DNA from: Bacillota bacterium
Lineage (GTDB): Bacteria > Bacillota > Desulfitobacteriia > Desulfitobacteriales > Desulfitobacteriaceae
Assembly: GCA_023390635.1 (NCBI GenBank)
Contig: JAEWCM010000099.1
Coordinates: 1 to 15,751 of the forward strand
Direction: 5' to 3'
Length of the DNA: 15,751 nucleotides
In this document: positions 7,779 through 15,331 of the stretch, one piece after another
Numbering within the stretch: position 1 is the first letter of the stretch
Layout of the letters: every line of letters starts with the position of its first letter
Made by a program: the position numbers and the translations under genes
Notes under the pieces: generated by a model
What the model saw: the letters and a program-made list of their open reading frames with translations, nothing else
Told to the model about the DNA's origin: nothing
Databases searched by the model: none

Positions 7779-8007
7779 TCAGCACTCTCTCCTCTTCAAC
7801 CTTCGCTTCTGCAGCAGAGTTCTGCTGAGGGAAACACCGCTGTTTATATCGAATCACCCGGTCAATAACCTCATCCACAGACTCCGATACTACATATTTA
7901 TTTCCACCCGTCAGTGTTATCACCGTGTCGGGAGTTTTTTCCACAGTCTCAATCCAATCAGCATTCAGGACAAATTCTTTGCCATTAAGGCGGCTTACTT
8001 TAATCAT
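7771..8007 (-). CDS. flbD: FlbD/SwrD family motility protein
   Basis: FlbD (SwrD in Bacillus) is a small conserved cytoplasmic protein of flagellar operons; in Bacillus it is needed for full motor power. With the start chosen here the protein is 78 residues. The core begins MIKVSRLNGKEFVLNADWIE, the classical FlbD start, followed by TPDTVITLTGGNKYVVSE and a helix (VDEVIDRVIRYKQR). The last 20 residues or so (rich in Glu, Ala and Val) extend beyond the usual family length and overlap fliL. A GTG six codons upstream (8025) is possible but has no ribosome site, whereas the ATG at 8007 has AGGA six bases before it. The gene follows fliJ directly; in Bacillus the hook genes would stand between them. 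Confidence 0.9.
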   Translation of the reverse strand: MIKVSRLNGKEFVLNADWIETVEKTPDTVITLTGGNKYVVSESVDEVIDRVIRYKQRCFPQQNSAAEAKVEEERVLNA

Positions 8008-8013
8008 AAAAAT

Positions 8014-8022
8014 TCCTGCCTT
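8014..8022 (-). promoter_or_regulatory. Ribosome binding site deciding the flbD start
   Basis: AAGGCAGGA on the minus strand ends six bases before the ATG at 8007. The upstream GTG at 8025 has only A/T-rich sequence before it. This supports the shorter protein, which also matches the family N-terminus. Confidence 0.6.
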
Positions 8023-8034
8023 CACTATTTTATT

Positions 8035-8490
8035 TTAAACAGCCTGTTTCCCGCTTTTCAGTCGCCAATTCATAATTTGACCTGCTTCATCTAAAATAGC
8101 TTGCTCTTTTTTCTCCTCTTCCCGAATAAACAGGAGCCAACGCTTTTCCTTAAGCCGTCGGAATTTTTCACACTCCTGGTGAGCCAGATAAACAATTTGC
8201 CTGGCCTGTTCCACCGCTTTCTGTTGGATCTTAACCTCTTCTTCCATACGGCGCAGCTTTTCCAACTGTTCCAAACTATAAATCTGCCAGTAACCTAACC
8301 ATTCAGGATGCACTAGAGCATCCTTTCTTTGTCCCTCTAAAACTTCCCCATATAGGTTTTGCTGATGATCACGCTTCTGCTTTAAATCATCCAATCTGCG
8401 CAATTCCTCAGCTAATGCCCGCCGGGCATCTTCTAATTTTTGCTCTGCCAAACGCAAACTGGCATCCAAACGGAAGCGAAATCGAGCCAT
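8035..8490 (-). CDS. fliJ: Flagellar export chaperone/ATPase stalk FliJ
   Basis: FliJ is the coiled-coil stalk of the flagellar export ATPase; it sits in the FliI ring and contacts FlhA. The protein is 151 residues from the ATG at 8490. It is rich in Arg, Lys, Glu, Leu and Gln over nearly its whole length, consistent with two long antiparallel helices, and starts MARFRFRLDASLRLAEQK, the typical FliJ beginning. A GTG (8499) and an ATG (8496) upstream are in frame, but AGGGGTGA overlaps them and is well placed only for 8490. The gene lies 11 bases after the fliI stop. It was recognised by composition, N-terminus and position, since FliJ is weakly conserved. Confidence 0.9.
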   Translation of the reverse strand: MARFRFRLDASLRLAEQKLEDARRALAEELRRLDDLKQKRDHQQNLYGEVLEGQRKDALVHPEWLGYWQIYSLEQLEKLRRMEEEVKIQQKAVEQARQIVYLAHQECEKFRRLKEKRWLLFIREEEKKEQAILDEAGQIMNWRLKSGKQAV

Positions 8491-8495
8491 TTTCA

Positions 8496-8503
8496 TCACC
8501 CCT
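8496..8503 (-). promoter_or_regulatory. Ribosome binding site deciding the fliJ start
   Basis: AGGGGTGA on the minus strand overlaps the end of fliI and lies five bases before the ATG at 8490. It covers the alternative GTG at 8499, so the shorter start is preferred. Confidence 0.55.
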
Positions 8504-9803
8504 ATTTAAATATCTTGCTCATTCCATCGAGCATTTGGGGGAAATCGGTTTTCTCATCCACGCCCTGGCGGATAAAAGAACGAATCGGTTCATAGAATTC
8601 TATTGCTTGATCAATTCTGGGATTACTCCCCTTCACATAGGCTCCGATATCAATCAGATCTTTAGCATCCTGATAAACTGCCATATGTTCCCTTATTTTC
8701 CCTGCTAAGTTCATATGTTCTTTAGAAACCACATCAGGCATAACCCGGCTGACAGACTGAAGAATGTCAATAGCTGGATAATGGTTTTGCATCGCCAATT
8801 GGCGAGTCAATACAATATGACCGTCCAAAATTCCTCTCACTGCATCAGCAATCGGCTCATTATGATCATCTCCATCGACCAGCACCGTATAGAGACCCGT
8901 GATGCTTCCGCGATTAGACATGCCTGAACGCTCTAACAGCTTGGGCAGCATAGCAAACACTGATGGGGGATAACCTCTGGTTGCGGGGGGCTCTCCTACT
9001 GTCAACCCCACCTCCCGCTGTGCCATGGCAAAACGGGTGACAGAATCCATCATCAACAGCACATTTTTTCCCTGGTCCCGGAAATACTCGGCGATCGCAG
9101 TCGCCGTAAATGCCGCTTTCAAGCGGACCAAAGCCGGTTGATCCGATGTAGCCACCACCACCACTGAACGGGCCAGCCCCTCCGGACCCAAATCCTTTTC
9201 CAGAAAATCTCTTAGTTCTCTACCCCGCTCTCCCACCAAAGCGATTACATTAATATGAGCTTTGGCATTACGGGCAATCATTCCCAGCAATGTACTTTTT
9301 CCTACCCCAGAACCGGCAAATATCCCAATTCTCTGCCCTCTGCCAATCGTCAAGAGAGCATCAATCGCCCGCACCCCTACGCTCATAACATCGTGAATAC
9401 GGGGACGGGTAAAAGCATTCGGAGGATTGTTCTGGAGCGGATAGGTATGATTGGTTTTGATCATCCTGCCATCCAGAGGCTGACCCAAGCCATCCAAGAT
9501 ATGTCCAAGCAAGCTGTCTCCCACATTAACCCGTAAATTGTGGGCTTGAGGAATAATCCGGTCTCCAGGAGCAATTCCCTCCAGCTCTCCCAAAGGCATC
9601 AGCATAGTAATCGTATCACGGAAGCCAACGACTTCGGCGGGTATATGCTTACCCTCCCTGGTCACGATATGACAATACTCACCAACACTGACTCTGGGGC
9701 CTGAGGACTCAACCATCAGCCCCACAATCTTGCTCACCATGCCTTGAACAGAAACCGGTTCTATCTGCTCAACCTTGCGGGCTAAACTACTCCATCCGGC
9801 CAT
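8502..9803 (-). CDS. fliI: Flagellum-specific export ATPase FliI
   Basis: FliI is the ATPase that unloads export substrates at the flagellar type III apparatus; it is related to the F1 beta subunit. The protein is 433 residues, the usual length. The Walker A loop GSGVGKST is at about 164-171, the catalytic Glu region GERGRE at 191-196, and Walker B LLMMDSVTR at 249-257. The ATPase signature PPSVFAMLPKLLERSG follows at about 279-294. No key residue is missing. The start is ATG at 9801-9803 with AGGAGG upstream; it overlaps the fliH end by 17 bases, which suggests coupled synthesis with its regulator FliH. FliJ follows after 11 bases. Confidence 0.98.
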   Translation of the reverse strand: MAGWSSLARKVEQIEPVSVQGMVSKIVGLMVESSGPRVSVGEYCHIVTREGKHIPAEVVGFRDTITMLMPLGELEGIAPGDRIIPQAHNLRVNVGDSLLGHILDGLGQPLDGRMIKTNHTYPLQNNPPNAFTRPRIHDVMSVGVRAIDALLTIGRGQRIGIFAGSGVGKSTLLGMIARNAKAHINVIALVGERGRELRDFLEKDLGPEGLARSVVVVATSDQPALVRLKAAFTATAIAEYFRDQGKNVLLMMDSVTRFAMAQREVGLTVGEPPATRGYPPSVFAMLPKLLERSGMSNRGSITGLYTVLVDGDDHNEPIADAVRGILDGHIVLTRQLAMQNHYPAIDILQSVSRVMPDVVSKEHMNLAGKIREHMAVYQDAKDLIDIGAYVKGSNPRIDQAIEFYEPIRSFIRQGVDEKTDFPQMLDGMSKIFK

Positions 9804-10632
9804 GCTTTAATTCCTCCTGCAAGCATTGTTCCAGCTTTTCCAGCTGAGCTGACATCCGAGCATCGAAAAGTCCTTCCTGGCATTCTAAGTAGCAGTCTCC
9901 CGCTGCCAAATGCTCATCGGGAATCCACGGATAAGGAGGACGCTCTTCCGGCTCTAACTTCTCAATCCACTCTGTATCAGCAGCAGAAAGATGAAGGGTC
10001 CAGCCTGTGCGTTCCTGGGGTAAAAGGGTCAATGCTCTGATTCGCTCCAAAAGGGTTTTCGGTTCAGCCGCAATTTGTGCCCTTGTAATCTGTTCGGCAA
10101 TTTTGACTGCCAGATGAAGCAATTCTTCATCAACCTTAGAAAATTCCTCCTGGACGGCCCGCCGGGCCAAAGTCCACTGAGCCTTGGCTTCCTCCAGCTT
10201 CTTTTCTGCTTCCGCCGTAAACTTTATCCCGTCATCGGTGCCGGTATTATATCCTTCCACATAACCCTTTTTACGAGCTTCAGGGAAAATCTCTTCCTCG
10301 GCTTGACGCTGCAATTCAGCTTTGAGTGCCTCGCCCTCATCCTGAGCCTGACGGCGGATTTCGACTGCTTCTGCCTCCGCCTGGGCAATAATCTGAGAAG
10401 CTCTGTCATGAGCTTTGGCATCACTCAGTTCATACTCATCACTGCCAAACGCTTCATGACCTCCTATCTCAAATTCAGACATTTCTGCGGTTGCCGAAAG
10501 CTGTTCCCAGGCAACTCTACTGGCCCGTCTGGTCAGTTCGGCCAACTGCAGAGACGAACAATCAATAATTCGGGGCTCATTCACTTCAACTGAACCGCTC
10601 TTAACCACCCGCAGACTAGTATACGATCTCAT
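9787..10632 (-). CDS. fliH: Flagellar assembly protein FliH (FliI regulator)
   Basis: FliH dimers bind FliI, hold it inactive and carry it to the export gate and C ring. The protein is 281 residues from the ATG at 10632. An N-terminal segment without clear features is followed by a long charged Ala/Glu/Gln-rich helix (about 85-170, with AQAEAEAVEIRRQAQDEGEA), typical of the FliH stalk. A C-terminal FliH/V-ATPase-E-like domain follows (AVKIAEQITRAQI, LHLSAADTEW, GDCYLECQEGLFDARMSAQL). A GTG at 10641 is in frame but has a poor ribosome site, whereas AGAGGTGG fits the ATG at 10632. The start overlaps fliG by 17 bases and the end overlaps fliI by 17 bases. Confidence 0.94.
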   Translation of the reverse strand: MRSYTSLRVVKSGSVEVNEPRIIDCSSLQLAELTRRASRVAWEQLSATAEMSEFEIGGHEAFGSDEYELSDAKAHDRASQIIAQAEAEAVEIRRQAQDEGEALKAELQRQAEEEIFPEARKKGYVEGYNTGTDDGIKFTAEAEKKLEEAKAQWTLARRAVQEEFSKVDEELLHLAVKIAEQITRAQIAAEPKTLLERIRALTLLPQERTGWTLHLSAADTEWIEKLEPEERPPYPWIPDEHLAAGDCYLECQEGLFDARMSAQLEKLEQCLQEELKHGRME

Positions 10633-11620
10633 CACTGCCACCTCTGGAAATTACAATCGCTCCGCTTTCTTCCAGCTTACGAATAATTTTGACGATGCGT
10701 TGCTGAGCTTCTTCCACTTCACGCAGCCGCACCGGTCCCATAAATTCCAAATCTTCTTTGAGCATTTGGGCTGCCCGAGCCGACATGTTGGATTGAACTT
10801 TTTGGGCCACTTCTGGATTGGTTGCTTTCAGAGCCAAAGCCAAATCTTTGGTTTCCACTTCGCGCAATACCAACTGCACTCCTCTGTCGTCCAGCATAAT
10901 AATATCCTCGAACACAAACATTTGCCGTTTGATTTGTTCAGCCAATTCCGGATCTTCCATTTCCAGTGAATCCATTACAACTTTTAACGTTCCCGGATCG
11001 GAGCGATTCAGCACATCAACCACACTCTGAATACCACCGGAACTGGAATAATCTGTAGGAGCGAGGCTGGAGATTTTTCTTTCCAACACTTTCTCAATCT
11101 CTTTTAAAACCTCAGGACTGGTTCGTCCCATCAGGGCGATCCGTTTAATGACATCAGATTGCCGATCCTGAGAAAGGCTGGAAAGGATCACTGCCGAACG
11201 GTCAGGTGGCAAATGAGTCATGATCAAAGCAACGGTTTGGGGATGTTCGCCTTGAATAAAGGACAAAAGCTGCTTTGGATCTGTACGGCGCACTAAATCG
11301 AAAGGCCGCATTTTTAAGGAAGAAGATAGGCGGGTAATAATCTCCAAGGCTTTCTGCTCACCTAATGCCCGCTCTAAAACTTCCCGTGCATAATCCAAGC
11401 CGCCTTGAGATATATAGTCGTTAGCCATACACATTTGATGAAATTCCTCAACTACCATATCCCGCTGTTCGGCAGAAACTTTATGCACGTTAGCCATTTC
11501 CAGAGTCAATTGTTCAATTTCCTGATCGGAAAGGTGTTGAATAATGCGGGCAGAGTTTTCTGAACCTAAGGAGATCATCAGAATTGCCGCTTTTTGTACT
11601 CCTGATAATGTTTGCGCCAT
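10616..11620 (-). CDS. fliG: Flagellar motor switch protein FliG
   Basis: FliG is the rotor protein that links the MS ring to the C ring and meets the stator to make torque. The protein is 334 residues, full length. The N-terminal FliF-binding domain (about 5-100) starts LSGVQKAAILMISLG. The middle domain holds the FliM-contacting motif EHPQ at 125-128. The C-terminal domain contains the charged stator-facing helix (DDRGVQLVLREVETKDLALALK, about 243-264) and the conserved FMGPVRLREVEEAQQ. Start is ATG at 11618-11620, one base after the fliF stop, with GGAGGAG in the fliF end. The close spacing to fliF fits the equal need for both proteins in the rotor. Confidence 0.98.
   Translation of the reverse strand: MAQTLSGVQKAAILMISLGSENSARIIQHLSDQEIEQLTLEMANVHKVSAEQRDMVVEEFHQMCMANDYISQGGLDYAREVLERALGEQKALEIITRLSSSLKMRPFDLVRRTDPKQLLSFIQGEHPQTVALIMTHLPPDRSAVILSSLSQDRQSDVIKRIALMGRTSPEVLKEIEKVLERKISSLAPTDYSSSGGIQSVVDVLNRSDPGTLKVVMDSLEMEDPELAEQIKRQMFVFEDIIMLDDRGVQLVLREVETKDLALALKATNPEVAQKVQSNMSARAAQMLKEDLEFMGPVRLREVEEAQQRIVKIIRKLEESGAIVISRGGSDEIVY
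10638..10645 (-). promoter_or_regulatory. Ribosome binding site deciding the fliH start
   Basis: AGAGGTGG on the minus strand ends five bases before the ATG at 10632. The competing GTG at 10641 lies inside this site. The site is within the 3' end of fliG, so fliH is probably translated by coupling. Confidence 0.55.
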
Positions 11621-11621
11621 C

Positions 11622-13217
11622 TTACTTCTCCTCCGCTAGCCAACTTTTTAGCAGACGGGCAACCTCATCCGGGTTCTTCTTGCTATAGTCATCCACTGCT
11701 GCTTTGATCTTCTGCTTCTCGATTTCTTCAGAAGTTTTTACATTTTTCTTAGCAAGATTGAGTTCAGCTTCCTGCTCTGCCAATCTCTGAGCCCTTAAGA
11801 AATCCTCGTCTTCAGCCTGATCAGCATCTACTGCTGCTGACAGTACCGCCAACTGAGCCTGCTTGCGTTTTCTACTCCGGGCAAGCAAGAAAATGACAAT
11901 TAAGATCAACGCTGCGAGAACACCCAACCCCAGCTCCAGATAGGTCATCATCTGCTGTCGTTTGGCATAGTCTGCCATCGCCTGCTGATCGTTTGCTGCA
12001 CCACTCTTATCGAAAGGCAAAGCGGCCACCTGAATTTGATCTCCCCGCGCCGTATTTAAACCGGCGGCAGAGGAAACCAAAGACTGAATCTGAGCGAGTT
12101 GAGCCTGAGTGACAGAATCAGAATCAGCCATGACTGAAATTGACAGTCGTTTGATCGCACCCGGGGCCACCGTTTTTTCCTGCTGAGTGGTATCTACCTG
12201 GTAATTTTCCGTCGTCGAGCTGGAATTGGACGATGAAGTCCCACCAGTTCCCGTGGGAGTTTGATAGCCTGGAACATTGGGAGTAACACCCGTTACTCCG
12301 CCGTCGCCGGTCGTGCTGGTCGAAGATTGAGTGGTATTCTGTCTGCTCTCTAACGCACCCGGTCCGTGGTTTTCGCTGACAATTTTTGTCTGATCAAAAT
12401 CTAACTCTGCATTGACCCTGACAATGGCTTTGCCACTACCCAAAGTCTTGTCCAACATACTCTGAACAGATTTTTGCGTCTTATCCTCCACCTGCTGCTG
12501 GTATTGCAACTGGGTAACGCTCAGATGATCGAGCGAATCGCTTGAAGAAAGAACATCAGAGAGAGTATTGCCGGCAGTATCAACAATTGTTACATTTTCC
12601 GTACTTAATCCTTCCACTGATGAAGACAATAGACTAGCTATAGAGTGTACCTGCTGATCACCTATTTTCGTTCCGGGAACTAGACTCAAAGTGACAGCAG
12701 CGGTAGCCGGATTCTGAGTTTCTGCAAAAAGAGACTGTTCCGGCATGACAATATGTACACGGGCATCCTGTACACCATTCATCGTCTTTAATGTCTCTTC
12801 CAACTCATTTTGCAATCCAAGGGTGTAACGAAGCTTACGGTCAGAATCTGTTTCCCCCAAACGGGTTTGATTCAGATAATCAAAGCTAAATTTACTATCT
12901 CCAGGAACACCAGCATTGGCCAGTTCCAACCGTGCGTCTGCCAGATTTTTTTGCGGAACCAGAATGGTCGTTCCCCCATCTTCCAGTGTGTATCCGATTT
13001 TCAAGTCTTTTAGTTTTTGCGTAATTTGCCCTGCTTCAGTAGTAGTAATCTTTGAAAACAGAGGAACGTATTCAGGCCTGCTGGCCCAATAGATTAAAGT
13101 TGACAAAGCTGTAAGCACTAAAAGAGGAGCAACAATCAGAATTACCTTCTGTGGACGTGAGAGCTTCTGCCAAAAGTTGCTTGCCCAAGTTTTTACTCCA
13201 GCCCACGAAAACGCCAT
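11622..13217 (-). CDS. fliF: Flagellar MS-ring protein FliF
   Basis: FliF builds the MS ring in the cytoplasmic membrane, the base on which the flagellum is assembled. The protein is 531 residues, normal for Firmicutes. Membrane helices are at about 23-44 and 425-446. Between them lie the YscJ/FliF ring-building motifs (YVPLFSKITTTEAGQI at about 50-65, LELANAGVPGDSKFSFDYL at about 97-115, ARVHIVMPEQSLF at about 152-164). A low-complexity Ser/Thr/Gly/Asn region at about 292-347 corresponds to the variable periplasmic loop. The C-terminal tail ends in NPDEVARLLKSWLAEE, the FliG-binding segment. Start is ATG at 13215-13217 with GGAGG about ten bases upstream, after a 75-base spacer from fliE. 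Confidence 0.98.
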   Translation of the reverse strand: MAFSWAGVKTWASNFWQKLSRPQKVILIVAPLLVLTALSTLIYWASRPEYVPLFSKITTTEAGQITQKLKDLKIGYTLEDGGTTILVPQKNLADARLELANAGVPGDSKFSFDYLNQTRLGETDSDRKLRYTLGLQNELEETLKTMNGVQDARVHIVMPEQSLFAETQNPATAAVTLSLVPGTKIGDQQVHSIASLLSSSVEGLSTENVTIVDTAGNTLSDVLSSSDSLDHLSVTQLQYQQQVEDKTQKSVQSMLDKTLGSGKAIVRVNAELDFDQTKIVSENHGPGALESRQNTTQSSTSTTGDGGVTGVTPNVPGYQTPTGTGGTSSSNSSSTTENYQVDTTQQEKTVAPGAIKRLSISVMADSDSVTQAQLAQIQSLVSSAAGLNTARGDQIQVAALPFDKSGAANDQQAMADYAKRQQMMTYLELGLGVLAALILIVIFLLARSRKRKQAQLAVLSAAVDADQAEDEDFLRAQRLAEQEAELNLAKKNVKTSEEIEKQKIKAAVDDYSKKNPDEVARLLKSWLAEEK

Positions 13218-13292
13218 ATTCTTGTTCCTCCTTCCTTTTTTGTCTTTGTAATATTTCTACCATTCATTGCTAAGTTCATACCCCATCCGCCT

Positions 13293-13640
13293 TTAGATCT
13301 GCATCCGCATCATTTCCTGATACGCATCCAATACTTTATTGCGTACTTCCACCGTCAGAGACAGAGCCAGGCTAGCCTTTTCCATGGCAATGACTGCTGT
13401 ATGCATATCCTCTACTTCTCCTGATACCAGACCGGCGCTTGCTACATCACTTGTTTTTTGAAGATCATTAACCTTTTGCAAAGCGTCACTTAAGAATTTT
13501 GAAAAATCAGAGCCACTTTGAACCTGTTTACTGTCTTGGGAGGATAAACCAATCTGTTTGTCTTCAATACTCCCCACTGTTCCCTGTTTTAGAACGGATT
13601 GTAAAGGTGCCAGACCAGATATTGCTTCTATACCACTCAA
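13293..13640 (-). CDS. fliE: Flagellar hook-basal body protein FliE
   Basis: FliE joins the MS ring to the first rod proteins and is among the earliest exported substrates. The protein is 115 residues. The N-terminal half is variable; the C-terminal half carries the family pattern DFSKFLSDALQKVNDLQ, then helices ending EVRNKVLDAYQEMMRMQI, the classical FliE terminus. The start is a TTG codon (13638-13640): a near-perfect AAGGGGTGATC site lies eight bases upstream and no ATG or GTG gives the expected length. It begins five bases after the flgC stop. The 75-base gap to fliF shows no hairpin. The order flgC-fliE-fliF is conserved in bacteria. Confidence 0.95.
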   Translation of the reverse strand: MSGIEAISGLAPLQSVLKQGTVGSIEDKQIGLSSQDSKQVQSGSDFSKFLSDALQKVNDLQKTSDVASAGLVSGEVEDMHTAVIAMEKASLALSLTVEVRNKVLDAYQEMMRMQI

Positions 13641-13643
13641 TCA

Positions 13644-13654
13644 GATCACCCCTT
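13644..13654 (-). promoter_or_regulatory. Strong ribosome binding site for the TTG start of fliE
   Basis: AAGGGGTGATC on the minus strand is nearly the full complement of the 16S rRNA 3' end. It spans the flgC stop codon and is correctly spaced for TTG at 13640, which supports this unusual start and coupling with flgC. Confidence 0.65.
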
Positions 13655-14137
13655 TCCAATATCAAGGGCCTTGGTCATCATAGACTTTCCCGCATTAAGT
13701 GCGGTAACATTAGCTTCATAAGCCCTGGAAGCAGATATCATGTCAATCATTTCTGTCACAATATTAACATTCGGTTTACGTACATAGCCTTCCGGCACCT
13801 CTGGATCGCCTGCTTTAGCAGCATCCGGTGAATCAGGATCATACTCCAATTCAAATGAGGAAGGATCCTCTATCACACTCTGAACCTGTACTCCTTGTCC
13901 CACCAGTGAATTACTTTTTCCCAGAGCCGAATTCAAGGCCAAGCTGAAATCATTTTCAGCCGGTCTAGCTGAAAATACCGCCACTTGCCTGCGATAAGGA
14001 ATAGGATTTCCCGCTGCCGTCGTTTCCCCGGTTCTGGTCGTATTGATGTTAGCAACATTGTTGGATATTAAATCCAAACGCAAGCGCTGAGCCGTTAAAC
14101 CACTGGCGCTAATATCCATTCCGCTGAATAAGCCCAT
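13646..14137 (-). CDS. flgC: Flagellar proximal rod protein FlgC
   Basis: FlgC is one of the proximal rod proteins, exported through the gate and stacked above FliE. The protein is 163 residues, slightly longer than the roughly 140-150 usual. The N-terminal rod motif (ISASGLTAQRLRLDLISNNVANI, about 10-32) and the C-terminal motif (NIVTEMIDMISASRAYEANVTALN, about 124-147) are both intact; the latter is characteristic of FlgC. There is no cleavable signal peptide, as expected for type III export. Start is ATG at 14135-14137 with GGAGG upstream inside the end of cheB, six bases after its stop. The usual upstream partner flgB is absent here; cheB occupies its place. Confidence 0.96.
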   Translation of the reverse strand: MGLFSGMDISASGLTAQRLRLDLISNNVANINTTRTGETTAAGNPIPYRRQVAVFSARPAENDFSLALNSALGKSNSLVGQGVQVQSVIEDPSSFELEYDPDSPDAAKAGDPEVPEGYVRKPNVNIVTEMIDMISASRAYEANVTALNAGKSMMTKALDIGKG

Positions 14138-14143
14138 AAACTG

Positions 14144-15331
14144 CTACCTCCTCATTACGCATTCCACTATATTTCGACCGATCTCTCCCAATGGAGCAAT
14201 GCGGTCGGCCATCCCGCCATCCACAATAGCCCGGGGCATGCCATACACTACACAAGTTTCCTCCGCTTCAGCCACTGCAAAGCCTCCTGCAGCCTTAACC
14301 TCCTTCATCCCTGCTGCCCCATCATTACCCATTCCGGTCATCACGACACCTAAGGTGCCTTTCCCCACCTCTTTAGCAAGGGAGAGGAACATCACGTCAA
14401 CCGAAGGGTGATAGAGAGTGCGGATAGGAGCAGCGTCGCCAATATCTAAAATCAATTGACTGCCTTTGCGCTGCACTTGAATCTGCTTACCGGCAGGAGC
14501 GATATAAATCGTACCCGCTTTGAGGATTTCACCATTTACTCCCTCCCGAACCGTCAGAGGACAAAGTCCATTTAGTCGGTTAGCCAAGGGGCCTGTGAAT
14601 CCAGCCGGCATATGCTGGGCCACCAAGACTGGGACGGGAAAATTACCAGGGAGTTGAGGAAGTACAGCTTGCAAAGCAGAAGGTCCGCCGGTAGAAGTGC
14701 CTATGGCAACAATCTCCACTGGATATTTAGGAAAACTTGCACCTTTCACCTGAGCGGTTCGGGCTCTTTCTCCGATTCCTGAAGGACGTGATGATTGAAG
14801 ATTCAAAGACGCTGCCACCCCATTGCTCCCTGTGCTCATCCCACTTCCCGTTTTGGTTGTCGGGGAGGGGGCAGCGGCATAGCTAAGAGGTTTCTTCCTC
14901 CCCAGACATACCATATTTACATTGGCTGCCCCTTTAACCTTATCCAGTAAATCAACAGAGAGTGCGTGTAAATCCGTTCCCGCCCCCCCAGACGGTTTGG
15001 CCACAACATCGAAGGCTCCCAGATCAAGGGCTTTTAAAGTTGCTTCCGCCCCCTGTGTTGTCACAGCACTTAGGACAATGACCGGTGTGGGCTGCCACCG
15101 CATGATTTCTCCCAATGCCTGCAGTCCATCCATGACCGGCATCTCCACATCCATGGTAACCACCTTAGGGCGAAGAGCTTGCAGCTTTTCAATCCCCTCC
15201 AGTCCGTCACGGGCTGTTCCCAGCACTTTTATGTTTGGATCCTGACTGAGAATCTTCTGGATTGTCATGCGCATAAACGGGGAATCATCAACAATTAATA
15301 CACCAATCGGTTCACTAGGAAACGGACTCAT
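14144..15331 (-). CDS. cheB: Chemotaxis protein-glutamate methylesterase/deamidase CheB
   Basis: CheB removes methyl groups from receptor glutamates (and deamidates glutamines) to reset sensitivity; it is activated by phosphorylation from CheA. The protein is 395 residues, somewhat longer than the usual 350. The receiver domain (about 8-125) has Asp15/Asp16, the phosphoacceptor Asp61 (VVTMDVEMPVMDG) and Lys112. A polar Ser/Gly/Thr-rich linker covers about 140-203. The methylesterase domain (about 204-393) carries the complete triad: Ser213 in GTSTGGP, His240 in AQHMPAGF and Asp337 in MTGMGNDG. Start is ATG at 15329-15331 with GAGGA nine bases upstream, overlapping cheW by 17 bases. The matching methyltransferase CheR is not in the window. 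Confidence 0.98.
   Translation of the reverse strand: MSPFPSEPIGVLIVDDSPFMRMTIQKILSQDPNIKVLGTARDGLEGIEKLQALRPKVVTMDVEMPVMDGLQALGEIMRWQPTPVIVLSAVTTQGAEATLKALDLGAFDVVAKPSGGAGTDLHALSVDLLDKVKGAANVNMVCLGRKKPLSYAAAPSPTTKTGSGMSTGSNGVAASLNLQSSRPSGIGERARTAQVKGASFPKYPVEIVAIGTSTGGPSALQAVLPQLPGNFPVPVLVAQHMPAGFTGPLANRLNGLCPLTVREGVNGEILKAGTIYIAPAGKQIQVQRKGSQLILDIGDAAPIRTLYHPSVDVMFLSLAKEVGKGTLGVVMTGMGNDGAAGMKEVKAAGGFAVAEAEETCVVYGMPRAIVDGGMADRIAPLGEIGRNIVECVMRR

Noticed and set aside
7516..8094. A 192-codon open frame on the plus strand opposite fliL, flbD and fliJ
   Set aside because: It runs antisense across three well-recognised overlapping genes, has no ribosome site of note and its protein has no recognisable features. 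It is a shadow of the minus-strand coding sequence.
10075..10593. A 172-codon open frame on the plus strand opposite fliH
   Set aside because: It lies wholly inside fliH, and its Phe/Leu/Cys-rich composition is what the complement of Glu/Gln/Lys-rich coiled-coil codons gives.
12170..12350. Low-complexity Ser/Thr/Gly stretch in fliF as a possible repeat or insertion
   Set aside because: The reading frame stays open, no tandem DNA repeat is seen, and FliF proteins are known to vary in this periplasmic loop.
13072..13263. A 63-codon frame on the minus strand across the fliF start
   Set aside because: It is out of frame with fliF, begins in the spacer and ends within the conserved fliF N-terminal coding region; it shows no family features.
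13218..13292. The 75-base fliE-fliF spacer as a possible promoter or terminator
   Set aside because: I found no inverted repeat followed by a T run and no convincing -10/-35 pair; only the fliF ribosome site is clear.
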